Both the position numbers and the translations under genes were made by a program. A DNA stretch of 64,000 nucleotides. Source: an uncultured Prevotellaceae bacterium. Its GTDB lineage: Bacteria; Bacteroidota; Bacteroidia; Bacteroidales; Bacteroidaceae. Location: contig ONOG01000011.1 in the NCBI GenBank assembly GCA_900319385.1, forward strand, positions 1-64,000, in the 5' to 3' direction. The notes beneath the pieces were generated by a model. That model ran no database searches. It was not told where the DNA came from and saw only the letters and a program-made list of their open reading frames with translations. Below are positions 8,837-18,458 of the stretch, one piece after another. The number at the start of each line of letters is the position of its first letter. Positions within the stretch are counted from its first letter, which is position 1.

Positions 8837-11800
8837 CGTATCCATACTTTTTTGCCGTTGACAATATACAATCCCTTCGACGGGCTGGCTACGCGCCGAC
8901 CGCTCAGGTCGAATACCTCATCGTCCGTTTTCACTTTTAACGTTTCACTATTCACTTCCTCGATGCCGGTGGCTTCGCCGTCGAAGTTGGCGCCGAGCGA
9001 CTTGATGCCGGCTGTGGTATCGACGTGGAAGTAGCCGCGCAGACCTTTCATCCGAGTCGTACCCTTCGACTGCTTGAACACGTCGCTGAGCAGGTAGTAG
9101 TCGCCCTGCGGCACGTAGGTCTGGTTGACATAATTGCCCACGAAGCTGACGCCGTTGAAGGACTGCGAGGCCGGATTCTCGTCGGTACTGATGCTGACAC
9201 CCTTGATGGTGTATTCGCTGCCGGCGGTCGAGGTCTTGAGGATGTAGGGCAGGTGGGCTTCGATGGTCTCCGACTGCTCGAAACTGAGCACGGCATTTCC
9301 CTCAGCACTGACGGTGGCTCCGCTGAGCTGCTTGACGACGACGTCGTCGCCAAAGGCCTGTTTCACCTGCTCGGCTGTCATGCTGAAGGGCAGACAGAGG
9401 GTGTTCCAGACGAGTTGGCTGTCGCTGGTGGCGGCGATGGTGCGCTGGAGACGTACAGCCACGTTGCTGGCAGCCGCCGGAGCAGCTGTCGCCAGTTCGC
9501 TGACGGTGACGACGGGCATGAGGTGTTCCACCTTGAAGTTCTCGTAGGCAGCCCAGGTGCCGCGGACGATGCCGTTGCCCATGCGGTTGAGGATGCGGAT
9601 GCCGAAGGTCAGCGTGCCGGTGGTCTCGCCCTCGTCGGCAGGCACATAGACGTATGCGACGTTGTTGTAGTTGCCGCTTTCGAGGGCTGCGTAGGCCGAG
9701 GTCTCGTTGTTGGGATAGTGCAGGCCATCGAATGCGTAGTCGCTGGCGTAGGCAGTCGTGGCTCCGTAGTCCATGACCGACTTGAGCTGGGTCTGCGTGT
9801 CGTTGGCGAAGAGCATGATGAGTCCGCGAGCTCCGCCGGCAGCAGCTACCCTCTCGTTGTAGGCGGCACGCTGGAAGGCATCGACGCTCACGCGGTAGAG
9901 TCCAGGGGCGATGCCGCTGAGGGTCTCGCTGTAGTAATCGACGTCTGTGCCGTCGGCATCGGTGTTGCCGTAGGTTTCGAACCTCTCTGCCTTGGCACCG
10001 GTGATGCTGAGTGCATCGGCCAGATAGCCAGTCGTGAGGACGGACTCGAGCTGTGCGGCCGTGGTCACACCCGCGATGCTGGCAGCCGTGGCAGCCGTGG
10101 CTGCCTGGGCGTTGGCCAGACGGGTGTAGTTGGCGGCGTGGTCGGCAAGGGGTTCGAGGGTCCAGAGGCTGCTGGCATCGGCCGAGGCATCGGCAACGAG
10201 GACGTCGCCGCTGACACCGAGATAGCCGCCTGCGGTCTGGAAGCGGTAGCTGTTGCTGCCGACAGCCACTGGTGTGAGGTCGAGGCCGGTGCCTCCGTCG
10301 GCATAGACGGCGTTGCCGTCGCTATAGACGTAGAGCTGATTGTCGAACTGGCGAAGGTGGGTCTTGCCCTGCGTGTCGGTGACGATCTGCACGGCGAGCC
10401 CGTAGTCGTCGGTCACGGCACGCGTGTTCCACGACCCGTTGCGGCTCAGATAGGTCTGTGTCGCGCTGTTGAGCAGGTAGCAGCTGGTGTCGAAGAGCAG
10501 CGGCGTGTGGAGCGTGAGGCTGACGGCTTCGTTGCCGAGCTGACCGGCATAGCCGACTGCATCGGCCGGCAGGGTGAGGGTGTAGTTGCTGTTGGTGTCG
10601 AGACTGACGCCGGTGAAGGTCGCTGTGACGGTGCGGTCGTTGAGCGAGAGTGTGCCCTCGGCCACAGTGGTAGAGCCTTTCTTCAGCGTCGCCTTGGTCG
10701 TGCTGCTGAGCAGGGCGAAGGTGGCTTCGGCATTGTCGGAGGCGGCGAGGTTGAAGTTGTAGGTCACGGTGGTGAGCTGCTGGATGTAGTCACCCTCGGC
10801 GAGACTGATGGTGGGCTGGCCGACGAAGTAGGAGTCGAGCCTGCCCAGATATTCGAGTCGTGCGTCGTCGAAGGCAACCCACGCGCCGCAACCTGCCAGC
10901 GACTTGGCACCGATGCGCAGTGTGTTGTTGCCACCGCCCGAGAGGGTGATGAGCACATGGGTGCGGGCACCGGTCTGGGTGGTGCTGGCAGGCATGGCTG
11001 TCTGTACGTCGTTGGCGTAGAGATAGCAGTTGTTGCCGGAGCAGGTGGCGATGGCCGAGAAGCGATATCTGCCGTCGGGCAGTCCCTGGATTACTTGGTA
11101 GAGGTCGGAAGCTCCGGCGCTGCCAGCCGCCCAGCGTTGCAGGTAGTAGCCGCCTACCTTGCCCGTGAGCGACGTGTTGGTCTGGGTCTCCCAGGCGTTG
11201 CCTTCGTTTTTCCAGCCGATGGTGCTGCGACGTTCGCCGCCCGGGTTCTCGAGCACGTAGCTGATGTTGAGCGGATTGTCGTCGGATGCTGTGGACAGGG
11301 ACTCGTAGGTGGCGACGTACTGGCCGCGCAGCATACTGTAGATGTCGAAGTAGCCCGTGGCGTCGCCCGTCTTGTTGAGGGCAACCTCTGCTCCGTCGGC
11401 AATGGTGCCCAACCATGCGCCGAGATAACCGGCGTCGGGGTATTTGCCGTTCTGTATGGTCCACTTCTCATTGTCGTAGGCGAGGAGCGTGCGTCCCCAC
11501 TGGGTGTCGCCATTGCCGCCGTTGTCGTGTGTGCGGAAGTGCCAGGCGGCGTTCCATTCGGTCTGCATCATGTAGTCGGGGTCGTTGGCACTGGCCATGA
11601 CGACGTACTCGACGTTGTCGGCCACGGTGGAGTCGAAGGTCCAGAGGGCATTCTTGTCGAGTCCGGGCGTGGCATCGGCGGTGTACCACATGGTCTTGTA
11701 GGCTGTGCCTTGGTTGGTACCCGCCTTCTGCACGAGGCCGAGGTCCTGCGTGTGGTCGTAGAGGGTGAAGAAGTAGGGGCTGTAGTCCGAGGGCAGGGCT

Positions 11801-14800
11801 GTGAGCTGTGTCCAACCGTCGTCGGCCATGCTGGCTTTGCCGGTGGTCTGCTCCCGTTGCACGAGGATGAGACGGACATTATCTACATCGACTTCGTTGG
11901 GATAGTTTCCCTCAGACGTCGTTCCGACGAATCCGAAGGACAGACGCAGGGTGGTGGGCTGGCTGACGCTGAGCTGGAAAGTCTTGGTCTCCCACGTAGT
12001 GCCGGCGGAGAAGTCGGTGCGCACGCCGCCGAGCTCGTAGTAGTTGAGCATCGACGTGGCGTTGCTGCTGGGCTGACGCATCTCGAACGAAAGGCGGTAG
12101 GTACCGGCGGGTAGCACGGCGTCCTTATAGACTTGGAGCGTGCTGGGCAGGGCTGGATTGCCTTTCCAGTTTTCACGGACATAGAGTGCATTGCCGCCGC
12201 TGGGCGAACCGAGGTCGGTCTTATATTCGATGAACTGCCATGTGGTGGCAGCTGCATTCATATAGGTGTTCCAGCCAGGAATCTTGAAGACTTCGGCGCG
12301 GGCTGAGTGGGCCGCCCCGACGGGGGTGCTGAAGTCGAGGTTGGCGCCGAGCAGCGGGCTGACGTTGAGTTCGCTGTCCTGCGCGTTGGCATAGGCAGTG
12401 AAGGCTGTGTTGATGCTCGTGATGGCAGTGCTGACAGCGGCGGTTGTCGTCGCGTTCTTTCCGGTCTGCACCGCACTGCTGAGCGATGCGTCGCCCGTGT
12501 TGAGGTCGGTGATGCCCTGCACGAGTCCGGCGAGCACGGCATTGTCCTCGCCGGCGGTGAGTTCGGTGGCGGGGTCTTCATACTGCTGGGCATAGGTCTG
12601 GTAGTCGCGGAAATCCACTTGCTTCACTTCGACCACGCCTGTACCGGCCTTCATCAGCACGATGAGCACGTCGCCAGGCGTGTTGTTCAGGTTGGGCACG
12701 GTGTAGTCGTGGAACAGGCTGTTGTAGTTGTTGTCGGCGTAGTTGTCGGCATGGCCGGAGAACATCGCAGCGTGGGCTGTGCTGCTGATCAGTGTGGACA
12801 ATGCAGAACGGCGCCTGGCAGCCGAGTTGTAGGTACTGGTGGCCGTTCTGCTCGTGTTTGTTGCATTGTACGTTGTCTTGCTGGTGTACCAGTCGGCATC
12901 GCTGGCGCTCATGGGCAGGTGCTGCATCCAGATGCTGGTTTCGGCCTTGTGGTTGTTCACATAGGTCTGCAGGCTGGTGTAGATGGCATCGGGTACAATC
13001 CACCGATAGGTAGAGCCCGAGTTATACATCGGTTCGTAGAACCAGTTGGATTGTCCGTTGTAGAAGCGCACACCCTTGAACTGGAAAGCAAAGGGCTGTG
13101 CCTGGAGCTGTGTGGATGTGTTTTGTCCGTTTGTGAAGAGGTTGACTTCGCTCACGCCGTGCGTCTGTGCTTCGGTCAGGGCACGGGTCATAATGGCATA
13201 GGTCTCTGTGTTCAGCGTTTTGCCGTCGGCATTGGCTGCGCTGGCCAGGTCGATGTCGCCTGGCGAGAGAATGAGCGGGATGCCGGCTGTGTTGAAGGCA
13301 TTGAGGGCAGTCTCGAACGTCGTGTTGCCCGTCACCTTGCGTGGTTTGGCATAGGTGGTGCCCGACTCGGCGTCGGGCTCGAAATCGTTGCGGGCCTTGA
13401 CACCATATGTCGTCTTCATGCCGTCGAGTGCCAGTCCGTTCAGGATCATGGCGTTGCACTTCAGCATTTCCTCGTTCTTACAGGTGTAGGTGCCTTTGTT
13501 GTTGGCTGTACCGTTGGTGACTTCCTCTCGCTGGTTGATGCCTCCGGGCCAGTAGTGCCAGCCGTCGTGAGAGATGAGCATGGTCATGTCCTGCAGGAAG
13601 ACACGCAGGGTGAGGGTGGCGCGTGCAAACTTGAAAGGATTGGGATAGCCGGCGTAGGCACTGGTCTGTCCGACTCCGTAGCCGTGGCTGAGTTCGTGCT
13701 GAGCCGTGCCCACCCACTGGTAGCGTTCCACTGGTCCGAAGCGGATGTAGCAAGAGCCGTCGGCACGCAGCGAACAGTCGGCTGTCGGTACGCCCGAGTT
13801 GTAACAGGTGCCTGCCCACTTGGAGAGGGTGCAATAGTTGTTGTAGTATTCCTTGGCACCGTTCATGGCTTCCTCGATGCGGGCTTTCACTTCGGCGCTG
13901 GGCGTCTCGCCGCCTTCCCATGCCCAGGTCATACCGCTGACGTTGGGCGTGGTGATGGTCACGTCCTCGCCGTAGATGGTGTACGACGTACCGTTCATGG
14001 TGTACTTGCAGTAGGCACGCACATGGTAGGTGGTCTGCTTCGTCAGGTTGTCGAAATAGACACCGAAGATGCCTTTGAGCTCGTCGCCGAAGGTGTCGTC
14101 TGTGGTGGCGATGTCGGTTGCTGCCTTGTAGGTGTTGCTCTCGATGGTGGGGTTGGCAGAACTGCCATAGCAGAGGCCGTACTCGGTGACGGTGGAGTTG
14201 GTGCCATAGGTGTCGAAACGTCCGGTGACGACGGCACACTTGGCCACCACGTTCTGGTACTGGCTACCCAGGGTGTGGATGATGGGCGTCGGGCTGTTGG
14301 CGGCATTCATGTCGCCCATGAAGAAGGCAATGTCGGTCGTGGGCACATAGCCAGGCAGGGCGTCGAAGCTGTAGTTAGGGCCGTCGGCCGTGCCCATCTT
14401 GGTGACGCGCGTAGCAAAGGCCGCCAAGTCGTCCTGCGACATGCTGCTCGGTCCGCCATACAATGCCCTGTTGAAAAGGACGGCGGTGAAATACTCGCCG
14501 GCGGCAAAGCGCACCTTGTAGGCTTTGCCCTTGTAGTAGAACACGTTGAGGCCGCCATCGACGTAGTTGGTCTTGGTCGCGGGGTTGGGCACGATGTCGC
14601 TGAGCGAGGCGGCGGCATCGTCGGCTGTGACACTCATGCCGTAGGTTGACATGCGGGTGAGGTCGGTGCCTGCTGGCAACTGGACGAGGGTGGTTCCGTC
14701 GGTGAGGTACTTCTGCGTGACGCCGGTCAGCCCTGTAAAGGAGAATTCCATGCGTTGTGCTTGTGCACAGACGGCCATGACGAATAGGAAAGCGAGCGCG

Positions 14801-14841
14801 GCACAACGGTGCAGGGCGCCCCTGAACATTGTTCGTTTCAT
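8833..14841 (-). CDS. Giant secreted protein with fibronectin-like and HExxH metallopeptidase-like regions
   Basis: A protein of 2002 residues with an N-terminal signal peptide ending CAQAQ (about residue 29). Residues 190-298 look like a fibronectin type III module of the Bacteroides type (VTEYGLCYGSSANPT...YHVRAYCKY). Residues 382-386 are HELSH followed by GYGVG, the zinc-binding HExxH signature of zincin metallopeptidases; a third metal ligand cannot be placed by eye. Several galactose-binding-like modules follow (for example DNVRLILV, then GLPDGRYRFSAIA...FDDARLEYL). The C-terminal part has the VWNTLCLPF...GYFHV beta domain and the tail FDLSGRRV...GLYIVNGKKVWIR. The linker before the tail (8926-8958) consists of the intergenic word 'gtgaatagtgaaacgtt'. 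A -7 box candidate (TAAATTTG) lies at 14922-14929. The peptidase call rests on the motif only. Confidence 0.85.
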   Translation of the reverse strand: MKRTMFRGALHRCAALAFLFVMAVCAQAQRMEFSFTGLTGVTQKYLTDGTTLVQLPAGTDLTRMSTYGMSVTADDAAASLSDIVPNPATKTNYVDGGLNVFYYKGKAYKVRFAAGEYFTAVLFNRALYGGPSSMSQDDLAAFATRVTKMGTADGPNYSFDALPGYVPTTDIAFFMGDMNAANSPTPIIHTLGSQYQNVVAKCAVVTGRFDTYGTNSTVTEYGLCYGSSANPTIESNTYKAATDIATTDDTFGDELKGIFGVYFDNLTKQTTYHVRAYCKYTMNGTSYTIYGEDVTITTPNVSGMTWAWEGGETPSAEVKARIEEAMNGAKEYYNNYCTLSKWAGTCYNSGVPTADCSLRADGSCYIRFGPVERYQWVGTAQHELSHGYGVGQTSAYAGYPNPFKFARATLTLRVFLQDMTMLISHDGWHYWPGGINQREEVTNGTANNKGTYTCKNEEMLKCNAMILNGLALDGMKTTYGVKARNDFEPDAESGTTYAKPRKVTGNTTFETALNAFNTAGIPLILSPGDIDLASAANADGKTLNTETYAIMTRALTEAQTHGVSEVNLFTNGQNTSTQLQAQPFAFQFKGVRFYNGQSNWFYEPMYNSGSTYRWIVPDAIYTSLQTYVNNHKAETSIWMQHLPMSASDADWYTSKTTYNATNTSRTATSTYNSAARRRSALSTLISSTAHAAMFSGHADNYADNNYNSLFHDYTVPNLNNTPGDVLIVLMKAGTGVVEVKQVDFRDYQTYAQQYEDPATELTAGEDNAVLAGLVQGITDLNTGDASLSSAVQTGKNATTTAAVSTAITSINTAFTAYANAQDSELNVSPLLGANLDFSTPVGAAHSARAEVFKIPGWNTYMNAAATTWQFIEYKTDLGSPSGGNALYVRENWKGNPALPSTLQVYKDAVLPAGTYRLSFEMRQPSSNATSMLNYYELGGVRTDFSAGTTWETKTFQLSVSQPTTLRLSFGFVGTTSEGNYPNEVDVDNVRLILVQREQTTGKASMADDGWTQLTALPSDYSPYFFTLYDHTQDLGLVQKAGTNQGTAYKTMWYTADATPGLDKNALWTFDSTVADNVEYVVMASANDPDYMMQTEWNAAWHFRTHDNGGNGDTQWGRTLLAYDNEKWTIQNGKYPDAGYLGAWLGTIADGAEVALNKTGDATGYFDIYSMLRGQYVATYESLSTASDDNPLNISYVLENPGGERRSTIGWKNEGNAWETQTNTSLTGKVGGYYLQRWAAGSAGASDLYQVIQGLPDGRYRFSAIATCSGNNCYLYANDVQTAMPASTTQTGARTHVLITLSGGGNNTLRIGAKSLAGCGAWVAFDDARLEYLGRLDSYFVGQPTISLAEGDYIQQLTTVTYNFNLAASDNAEATFALLSSTTKATLKKGSTTVAEGTLSLNDRTVTATFTGVSLDTNSNYTLTLPADAVGYAGQLGNEAVSLTLHTPLLFDTSCYLLNSATQTYLSRNGSWNTRAVTDDYGLAVQIVTDTQGKTHLRQFDNQLYVYSDGNAVYADGGTGLDLTPVAVGSNSYRFQTAGGYLGVSGDVLVADASADASSLWTLEPLADHAANYTRLANAQAATAATAASIAGVTTAAQLESVLTTGYLADALSITGAKAERFETYGNTDADGTDVDYYSETLSGIAPGLYRVSVDAFQRAAYNERVAAAGGARGLIMLFANDTQTQLKSVMDYGATTAYASDYAFDGLHYPNNETSAYAALESGNYNNVAYVYVPADEGETTGTLTFGIRILNRMGNGIVRGTWAAYENFKVEHLMPVVTVSELATAAPAAASNVAVRLQRTIAATSDSQLVWNTLCLPFSMTAEQVKQAFGDDVVVKQLSGATVSAEGNAVLSFEQSETIEAHLPYILKTSTAGSEYTIKGVSISTDENPASQSFNGVSFVGNYVNQTYVPQGDYYLLSDVFKQSKGTTRMKGLRGYFHVDTTAGIKSLGANFDGEATGIEEVNSETLKVKTDDEVFDLSGRRVASPSKGLYIVNGKKVWIR

Positions 14842-14921
14842 GGTGATGTTAGTTAGGATGTATTGGTTGCAGGAAGTTGTCAGGTAGTAGGTGTGTCAGG
14901 TTGTAGGCACACAAATCGTAG

Positions 14922-14929
14922 CAAATTTA
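14922..14929 (-). promoter_or_regulatory. Candidate -7 box for the 2002-residue secreted protein
   Basis: The minus strand reads TAAATTTG about 80 bases upstream of the start at 14841, within an AT-rich stretch. No TTG at standard spacing was found. Confidence 0.4.
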
Positions 14930-15034
14930 TGTTTTTTTTCTAATAAAATGAAAACAAAAGACTAAAAAAATGTGATTATTGTTTGTTTTTTCTTGATATG
15001 GGGGGGGCTCTGGTGGCGAAGGGTAGAGAAAGAG

Positions 15035-15067
15035 GAAACCGCACAGCTTTGTGGGCTGTGCGGTTTC
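15035..15067 (-). terminator. Hairpin terminator of rpsT
   Basis: The 13-bp arms gaaaccgcacagc and gctgtgcggtttc surround a 7-base loop. It lies 46 bases beyond the rpsT stop. The T-rich tail on the minus strand is imperfect (TCCTCTTTCT). Confidence 0.7.
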
Positions 15068-15112
15068 TTATTTTAAGCTATGAGGTGGAGTGATGAATTC
15101 CCTTGTGTGAGG

Positions 15113-15367
15113 TTATGCCATCTTGTTGAGGAGTTTGGCGGCACCCGACTTGAGGTTGGCGGCCTTCTTCCAGTGGATGATGTTACGCTTGGCGAGCTTG
15201 TCAAGGCTCTTCTGAAGCTGGGGGAAGAGGCTCTGTGCCTCGGCCTTGTCTTCGGTGTTGCGGAACTTCTTGAGCAGCGTACGCATTGACTTTGCGTAGT
15301 AACGGTTGTGCAGACGACGTTTTTCGTTCTGACGGATGCGCTTGAGCGCAGACTTGTGATTAGCCAT
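15113..15367 (-). CDS. rpsT: 30S ribosomal protein S20
   Basis: Eighty-four residues, the normal length for S20, which binds 16S rRNA early in small-subunit assembly. The start at 15367 gives MANHKSALKRIRQNEKRR, the classic S20 N-terminus. The protein is very basic and ends GAAKLLNKMA. A longer open frame continues upstream but runs through the tRNA-Glu gene and is not coding. The gene sits 87 bases behind tRNA-Glu on the same strand and probably shares its promoter. Confidence 0.97.
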   Translation of the reverse strand: MANHKSALKRIRQNEKRRLHNRYYAKSMRTLLKKFRNTEDKAEAQSLFPQLQKSLDKLAKRNIIHWKKAANLKSGAAKLLNKMA

Positions 15368-15453
15368 TTCTGATTTAAGAATTAAAAGTTGAAAGTTAAA
15401 ATGGAAGTACGATGTGGTATGGCTCACGTGTGACCTCGCACCCATCTTCCGGA

Positions 15454-15528
15454 TGGTAGTCCCTAGGAGAGTCGAACTCCTCTTTAGAGAATGAAAATCT
15501 CTCGTCCTAACCGATAGACGAAGGGACC
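15454..15528 (-). tRNA. tRNA-Glu (anticodon TTC)
   Basis: The minus strand folds as a cloverleaf. The acceptor GGTCCCT pairs with AGGGACT, the anticodon stem-loop is GAGAGATTTTCATTCTC with anticodon TTC, and the T arm contains GTTCGACTC. The discriminator A is followed by an encoded CCA. It lies upstream of rpsT. Confidence 0.95.
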
Positions 15529-15570
15529 AACCTAATAAGCGTCTGATGCCTTGCGGCTCAAATGCGGGTG

Positions 15571-15600
15571 CAAAGGTACGCCTTTTTCTCGGATTGGCAA
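15571..15600 (-). promoter_or_regulatory. Promoter of tRNA-Glu and rpsT
   Basis: The minus strand has TTG (15598-15600), 19 bases, then TACCTTTG (15571-15578). This is a full match to the Bacteroidetes sigma-ABfr promoter, about 43 bases upstream of tRNA-Glu. Confidence 0.85.
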
Positions 15601-15619
15601 AATATTTCCGTAAGTTTTT

Positions 15620-15649
15620 TTGAAAAAGGAGTGAAAATGTGTAACTTTG
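15620..15649 (+). promoter_or_regulatory. Promoter of recO
   Basis: TTG (15620-15622), 19 bases, TAACTTTG (15642-15649). It diverges from the tRNA-Glu/rpsT promoter about 20 bases away. Confidence 0.8.
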
Positions 15650-15738
15650 TGGTCGGTAGCAGGGAGGGAAGTGATAGCCGTATCGGAATTGCTGGCCATG
15701 CACGCCGTGCTGTTCCTGCTGGCAAACGTTTGGAAAAA

Positions 15739-16464
15739 ATGCAGCGGATTCGCGGAATTGTTTTGCGGACGGTGAAGGTGGGCGACTCGTCGTTGGTGGT
15801 TGACCTGTTCACCGAGCAGCACGGACGGATGTCGTTCGTGGCGCATGTGTCGTCGTCGGGCCGAAGACGGTCGAGTGGGGCTGCGTTCTGGCGTCCGCTC
15901 AACATGGTGGAGTTCGATGCCGAGGTGCATGGACAGGGACGGCTGCCTCATGTGCGGGGCGTGCGACTGACGGAGAACTATGCCGACCTGCCGTATCAGC
16001 CGGTGAAGCAGATGCTGGCCATGTTCCTGGCCGAATTTCTGAGCCGTGTGCTGCGGGGCGAGACTGCCGACGGTCCGCTCTATGACTACCTGACGACGTC
16101 GCTCCGCTGGCTCGATACGGCACGCGAAAGCTATGCCAACTTCCATGTGGTGTTCCTGCTGCGGCTCTCACAGTTTGTGGGAATCTGGCCGAACATCGAG
16201 GAACAGTCGTCCGGCCGCTGCTTCGACCTGCGCAGCGGAACGTTTGTCTCTGCGCCGCCGATGCACCGCGACTTCCTTTCGCCCGACGAGGCACGGCTGC
16301 TTCCGCTGCTCATGCGCATGAACTACGCGACGATGCACCTCTTTCGCTTCACGCGCGAACAGCGCCGTCGCGTGCTCCAGGTCTTGCTCGACTTCTACCG
16401 ACTTCACCTGCCTTTGGTAGGTGAATTGCGGTCGGTTGATGTGCTGCGCGACACGTTAGACTGA
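15739..16464 (+). CDS. recO: DNA repair protein RecO
   Basis: A 241-residue protein that loads RecA onto SSB-coated single-stranded DNA together with RecR. I place the start at the ATG at 15739 (MQRIRGIVLRTVKVGDSS), which gives the conserved OB-fold N-terminus. The open frame extends 59 codons upstream, but that part overlaps the promoter. The OB-fold covers roughly residues 1-80, followed by the helical C-terminal domain (LAMFLAEFLSRVL...VFLLRLSQFVGIWP). The zinc-binding cysteines known in some RecO proteins are not apparent. It is transcribed away from rpsT. Confidence 0.93.
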   Translation: MQRIRGIVLRTVKVGDSSLVVDLFTEQHGRMSFVAHVSSSGRRRSSGAAFWRPLNMVEFDAEVHGQGRLPHVRGVRLTENYADLPYQPVKQMLAMFLAEFLSRVLRGETADGPLYDYLTTSLRWLDTARESYANFHVVFLLRLSQFVGIWPNIEEQSSGRCFDLRSGTFVSAPPMHRDFLSPDEARLLPLLMRMNYATMHLFRFTREQRRRVLQVLLDFYRLHLPLVGELRSVDVLRDTLD

Positions 16465-16559
16465 CCTACCTATTATATATACGCGCGCGATTGGGACACG
16501 AAACGGCATCAAATATACATTTTTTTGATTCATTCTTCGAAAAACCGAAAAATAATCCG

Positions 16560-16567
16560 TACTTTTG
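16560..16567 (+). promoter_or_regulatory. Candidate -7 box of the glycine-lipid operon
   Basis: TACTTTTG matches TAnnTTTG and lies 27 bases before the acyltransferase start, which would give a short leader. No TTG at the standard spacing was found. Confidence 0.5.
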
Positions 16568-16594
16568 CAACCAAATCGGTTTAGAACTGCATTC

Positions 16595-17437
16595 ATGGAA
16601 CATCAGGAAGAGAGAGAGTTCCGCGTCGATATAGATGCGATTCTGCGCGACAAGGCTGGGGCGAAAGCAAAGTATGTCCCAGGTTTTGTGGTCGCGTGGC
16701 TGAAGAAAATCCTGCATCAGGATCAGGTAAACGAATTTCTTACAGGACGTGCTGCGGGCAAGTTCGGTGTCGATTTCCTCGACGAATGTGTCGATTACTT
16801 GGAAATGGATATGGATGTGCGGGGCCTGGACGAACTGCCGTCGAACGAGGGTGGACGCTACTTCACCATCGTATCGAACCATCCGCTGGGCGGTGAGGAC
16901 GGTGTTGCCCTCGGAAAACTCATCTGCCATAAGTACGACAGCCAGATGTATTACCTCGTCAACGACCTGTTGATGAACCTCAAAGGACTCGCACCGCTCT
17001 GCATCCCCATCAACAAGACGGGAGCACAGTGCCGCAACTTCCCACAGATGGTGGAGTCAGCCTTCCAAAGCGAGAAGAACGTACTGATGTTTCCCGCAGG
17101 GCTTTGCTCCCGCAAGCGGGACGACGGCAGCATTCGTGACTTGCCGTGGAAGAAGACGTTCATCACGAAGAGCGTGCAATACCATCGCGACGTGATCCCC
17201 GTCCACTTCAGCGGTCAGAACAGTGAGCGTTTCTACAACATCGCCCGCTGGTGCAAACGCCTGAATCTGAAGTTCAACGTTGCCATGCTTTTCCTCGTCG
17301 ATGAGATGTATAAAAATGTAGGCAAGCACTTCACAGTCACCTTCGGACAGCCCATCCCCTGGCAGACCTTCACCGACAAGAGCAAAACACCGGCGCAGTG
17401 GGCACAATGGATGCAGGACCGCGTGTATGAACTGTAA
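16595..17437 (+). CDS. glsA: O-acyltransferase of glycine-lipid synthesis (GlsA-like)
   Basis: A 280-residue protein of the lysophosphatidic-acid acyltransferase superfamily, with the signature SNHPLGGEDG near residue 93 and a later FPAGLCSRK block. In Bacteroides the homologous pair GlsB/GlsA makes N-acyl-glycine and then adds a second fatty acyl chain. This protein would do the O-acylation at the inner membrane. It lies 6 bases upstream of the GNAT-type partner, which supports the pathway assignment. The start at 16595 is preferred over an upstream frame extension that overlaps the -7 box TACTTTTG (16560-16567). Confidence 0.85.
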   Translation: MEHQEEREFRVDIDAILRDKAGAKAKYVPGFVVAWLKKILHQDQVNEFLTGRAAGKFGVDFLDECVDYLEMDMDVRGLDELPSNEGGRYFTIVSNHPLGGEDGVALGKLICHKYDSQMYYLVNDLLMNLKGLAPLCIPINKTGAQCRNFPQMVESAFQSEKNVLMFPAGLCSRKRDDGSIRDLPWKKTFITKSVQYHRDVIPVHFSGQNSERFYNIARWCKRLNLKFNVAMLFLVDEMYKNVGKHFTVTFGQPIPWQTFTDKSKTPAQWAQWMQDRVYEL

Positions 17438-17443
17438 CAGAAT

Positions 17444-18436
17444 ATGACAGAACAAAAGATTATAGAACCAGTTCCTGTTTCTGTGCTGAAACAAGAGCTG
17501 GAAGCCATCGGCCGACTGCGATTTACCAACAAATCGAACAACGAAGTATATATCTTCGACTGGCGCAATGGTCCCAACCTGCTGCGCGAGGTGGGTCGTC
17601 TGCGCGAAGAGGCTTTCCGTGCTGCCGGCGGTGGTACGGGCAAAGAACTCGACCTCGACGACTTCGACACTTGTGAAAACCCCTATCAGCAGCTCATCGT
17701 CTGGGACCCCGAAGCCGAGAAAATCATCGGCGGCTACCGCTACATGCTGGGCAGCGAATGCGACTTCGACGAGCAGGGACAGCCGTTGCTCGCCACCAGT
17801 CACATGTTCCGGTTCTCAGGTCGCTTCATCCGCGACTACCTGCCCTACACACTGGAACTTGGCCGCTCGTTCGTCGCGCTTGAGTACCAGAGCACACGTG
17901 CCGGCGTCAAGGCCATCTTCACGCTCGACAACCTCTGGGACGGCATCGGTGCCGTCACCGTCGTCAATCCCCGCGTGCGCTATTTCTTCGGCAAGATGAC
18001 CATGTATCCGTCCTACGACCGCCGCTGCCGCGACCTCATCCTCTTCTTCCTCAAGAAATATTTCGAGGACAAGGATCGCCTCATTTTCCCCATCCAGCCT
18101 CTGCTGTTGGAACACTCGGAGAAGGAACTGGCCGCCGTGTTCAGCGCCGGAAACTTCAAGGACGACTATCGCATCCTCAACCGTGAGGTGCGTGCCGCCG
18201 GACTCAACATTCCGCCGCTTGTCAACACTTATATGAACCTCTCGCCCACGATGAAGCTCTTCGGCACAGCCATCAACGACGGCTTCGGCGACGTGGAAGA
18301 GACGGGTATCCTCATCACAATCAAGGAGATGCTCGACGACAAGTACGTCCGACACATCGAATCGTTCGCCAAAGAACACCCCGAATACATCAAACTGACG
18401 AGCGGCGCAAATAAGGTTATCAGCGAACACCTCTAA
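17444..18436 (+). CDS. glsB: GNAT N-acyltransferase of glycine-lipid synthesis (GlsB-like)
   Basis: A 330-residue protein of the OlsB-like GNAT family, often labelled 'hemolysin' in annotations. The acyltransferase core spans about residues 25-200, with blocks LREVGRLREEAFRAAGGGTG, IIGGYRYMLGSE and YTLELGRSFVALEYQ. A C-terminal extension (about 200-330) ends in a helical part containing ILITIKEMLDDKYVRHIESF. It would transfer a 3-hydroxyacyl chain to the amino group of glycine. It follows glsA by 6 bases, so the two are co-transcribed, and ends at a 19-bp inverted repeat shared with the convergent dgt gene. Confidence 0.85.
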   Translation: MTEQKIIEPVPVSVLKQELEAIGRLRFTNKSNNEVYIFDWRNGPNLLREVGRLREEAFRAAGGGTGKELDLDDFDTCENPYQQLIVWDPEAEKIIGGYRYMLGSECDFDEQGQPLLATSHMFRFSGRFIRDYLPYTLELGRSFVALEYQSTRAGVKAIFTLDNLWDGIGAVTVVNPRVRYFFGKMTMYPSYDRRCRDLILFFLKKYFEDKDRLIFPIQPLLLEHSEKELAAVFSAGNFKDDYRILNREVRAAGLNIPPLVNTYMNLSPTMKLFGTAINDGFGDVEETGILITIKEMLDDKYVRHIESFAKEHPEYIKLTSGANKVISEHL

Positions 18437-18458
18437 CTGTTGCTGCTTTTTGACTACG

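Noticed and set aside
15113..15703. Extended rpsT frame of 196 codons
   Set aside because: The extension covers tRNA-Glu and its promoter. The S20 N-terminus MANHKSALKR fixes the true start.
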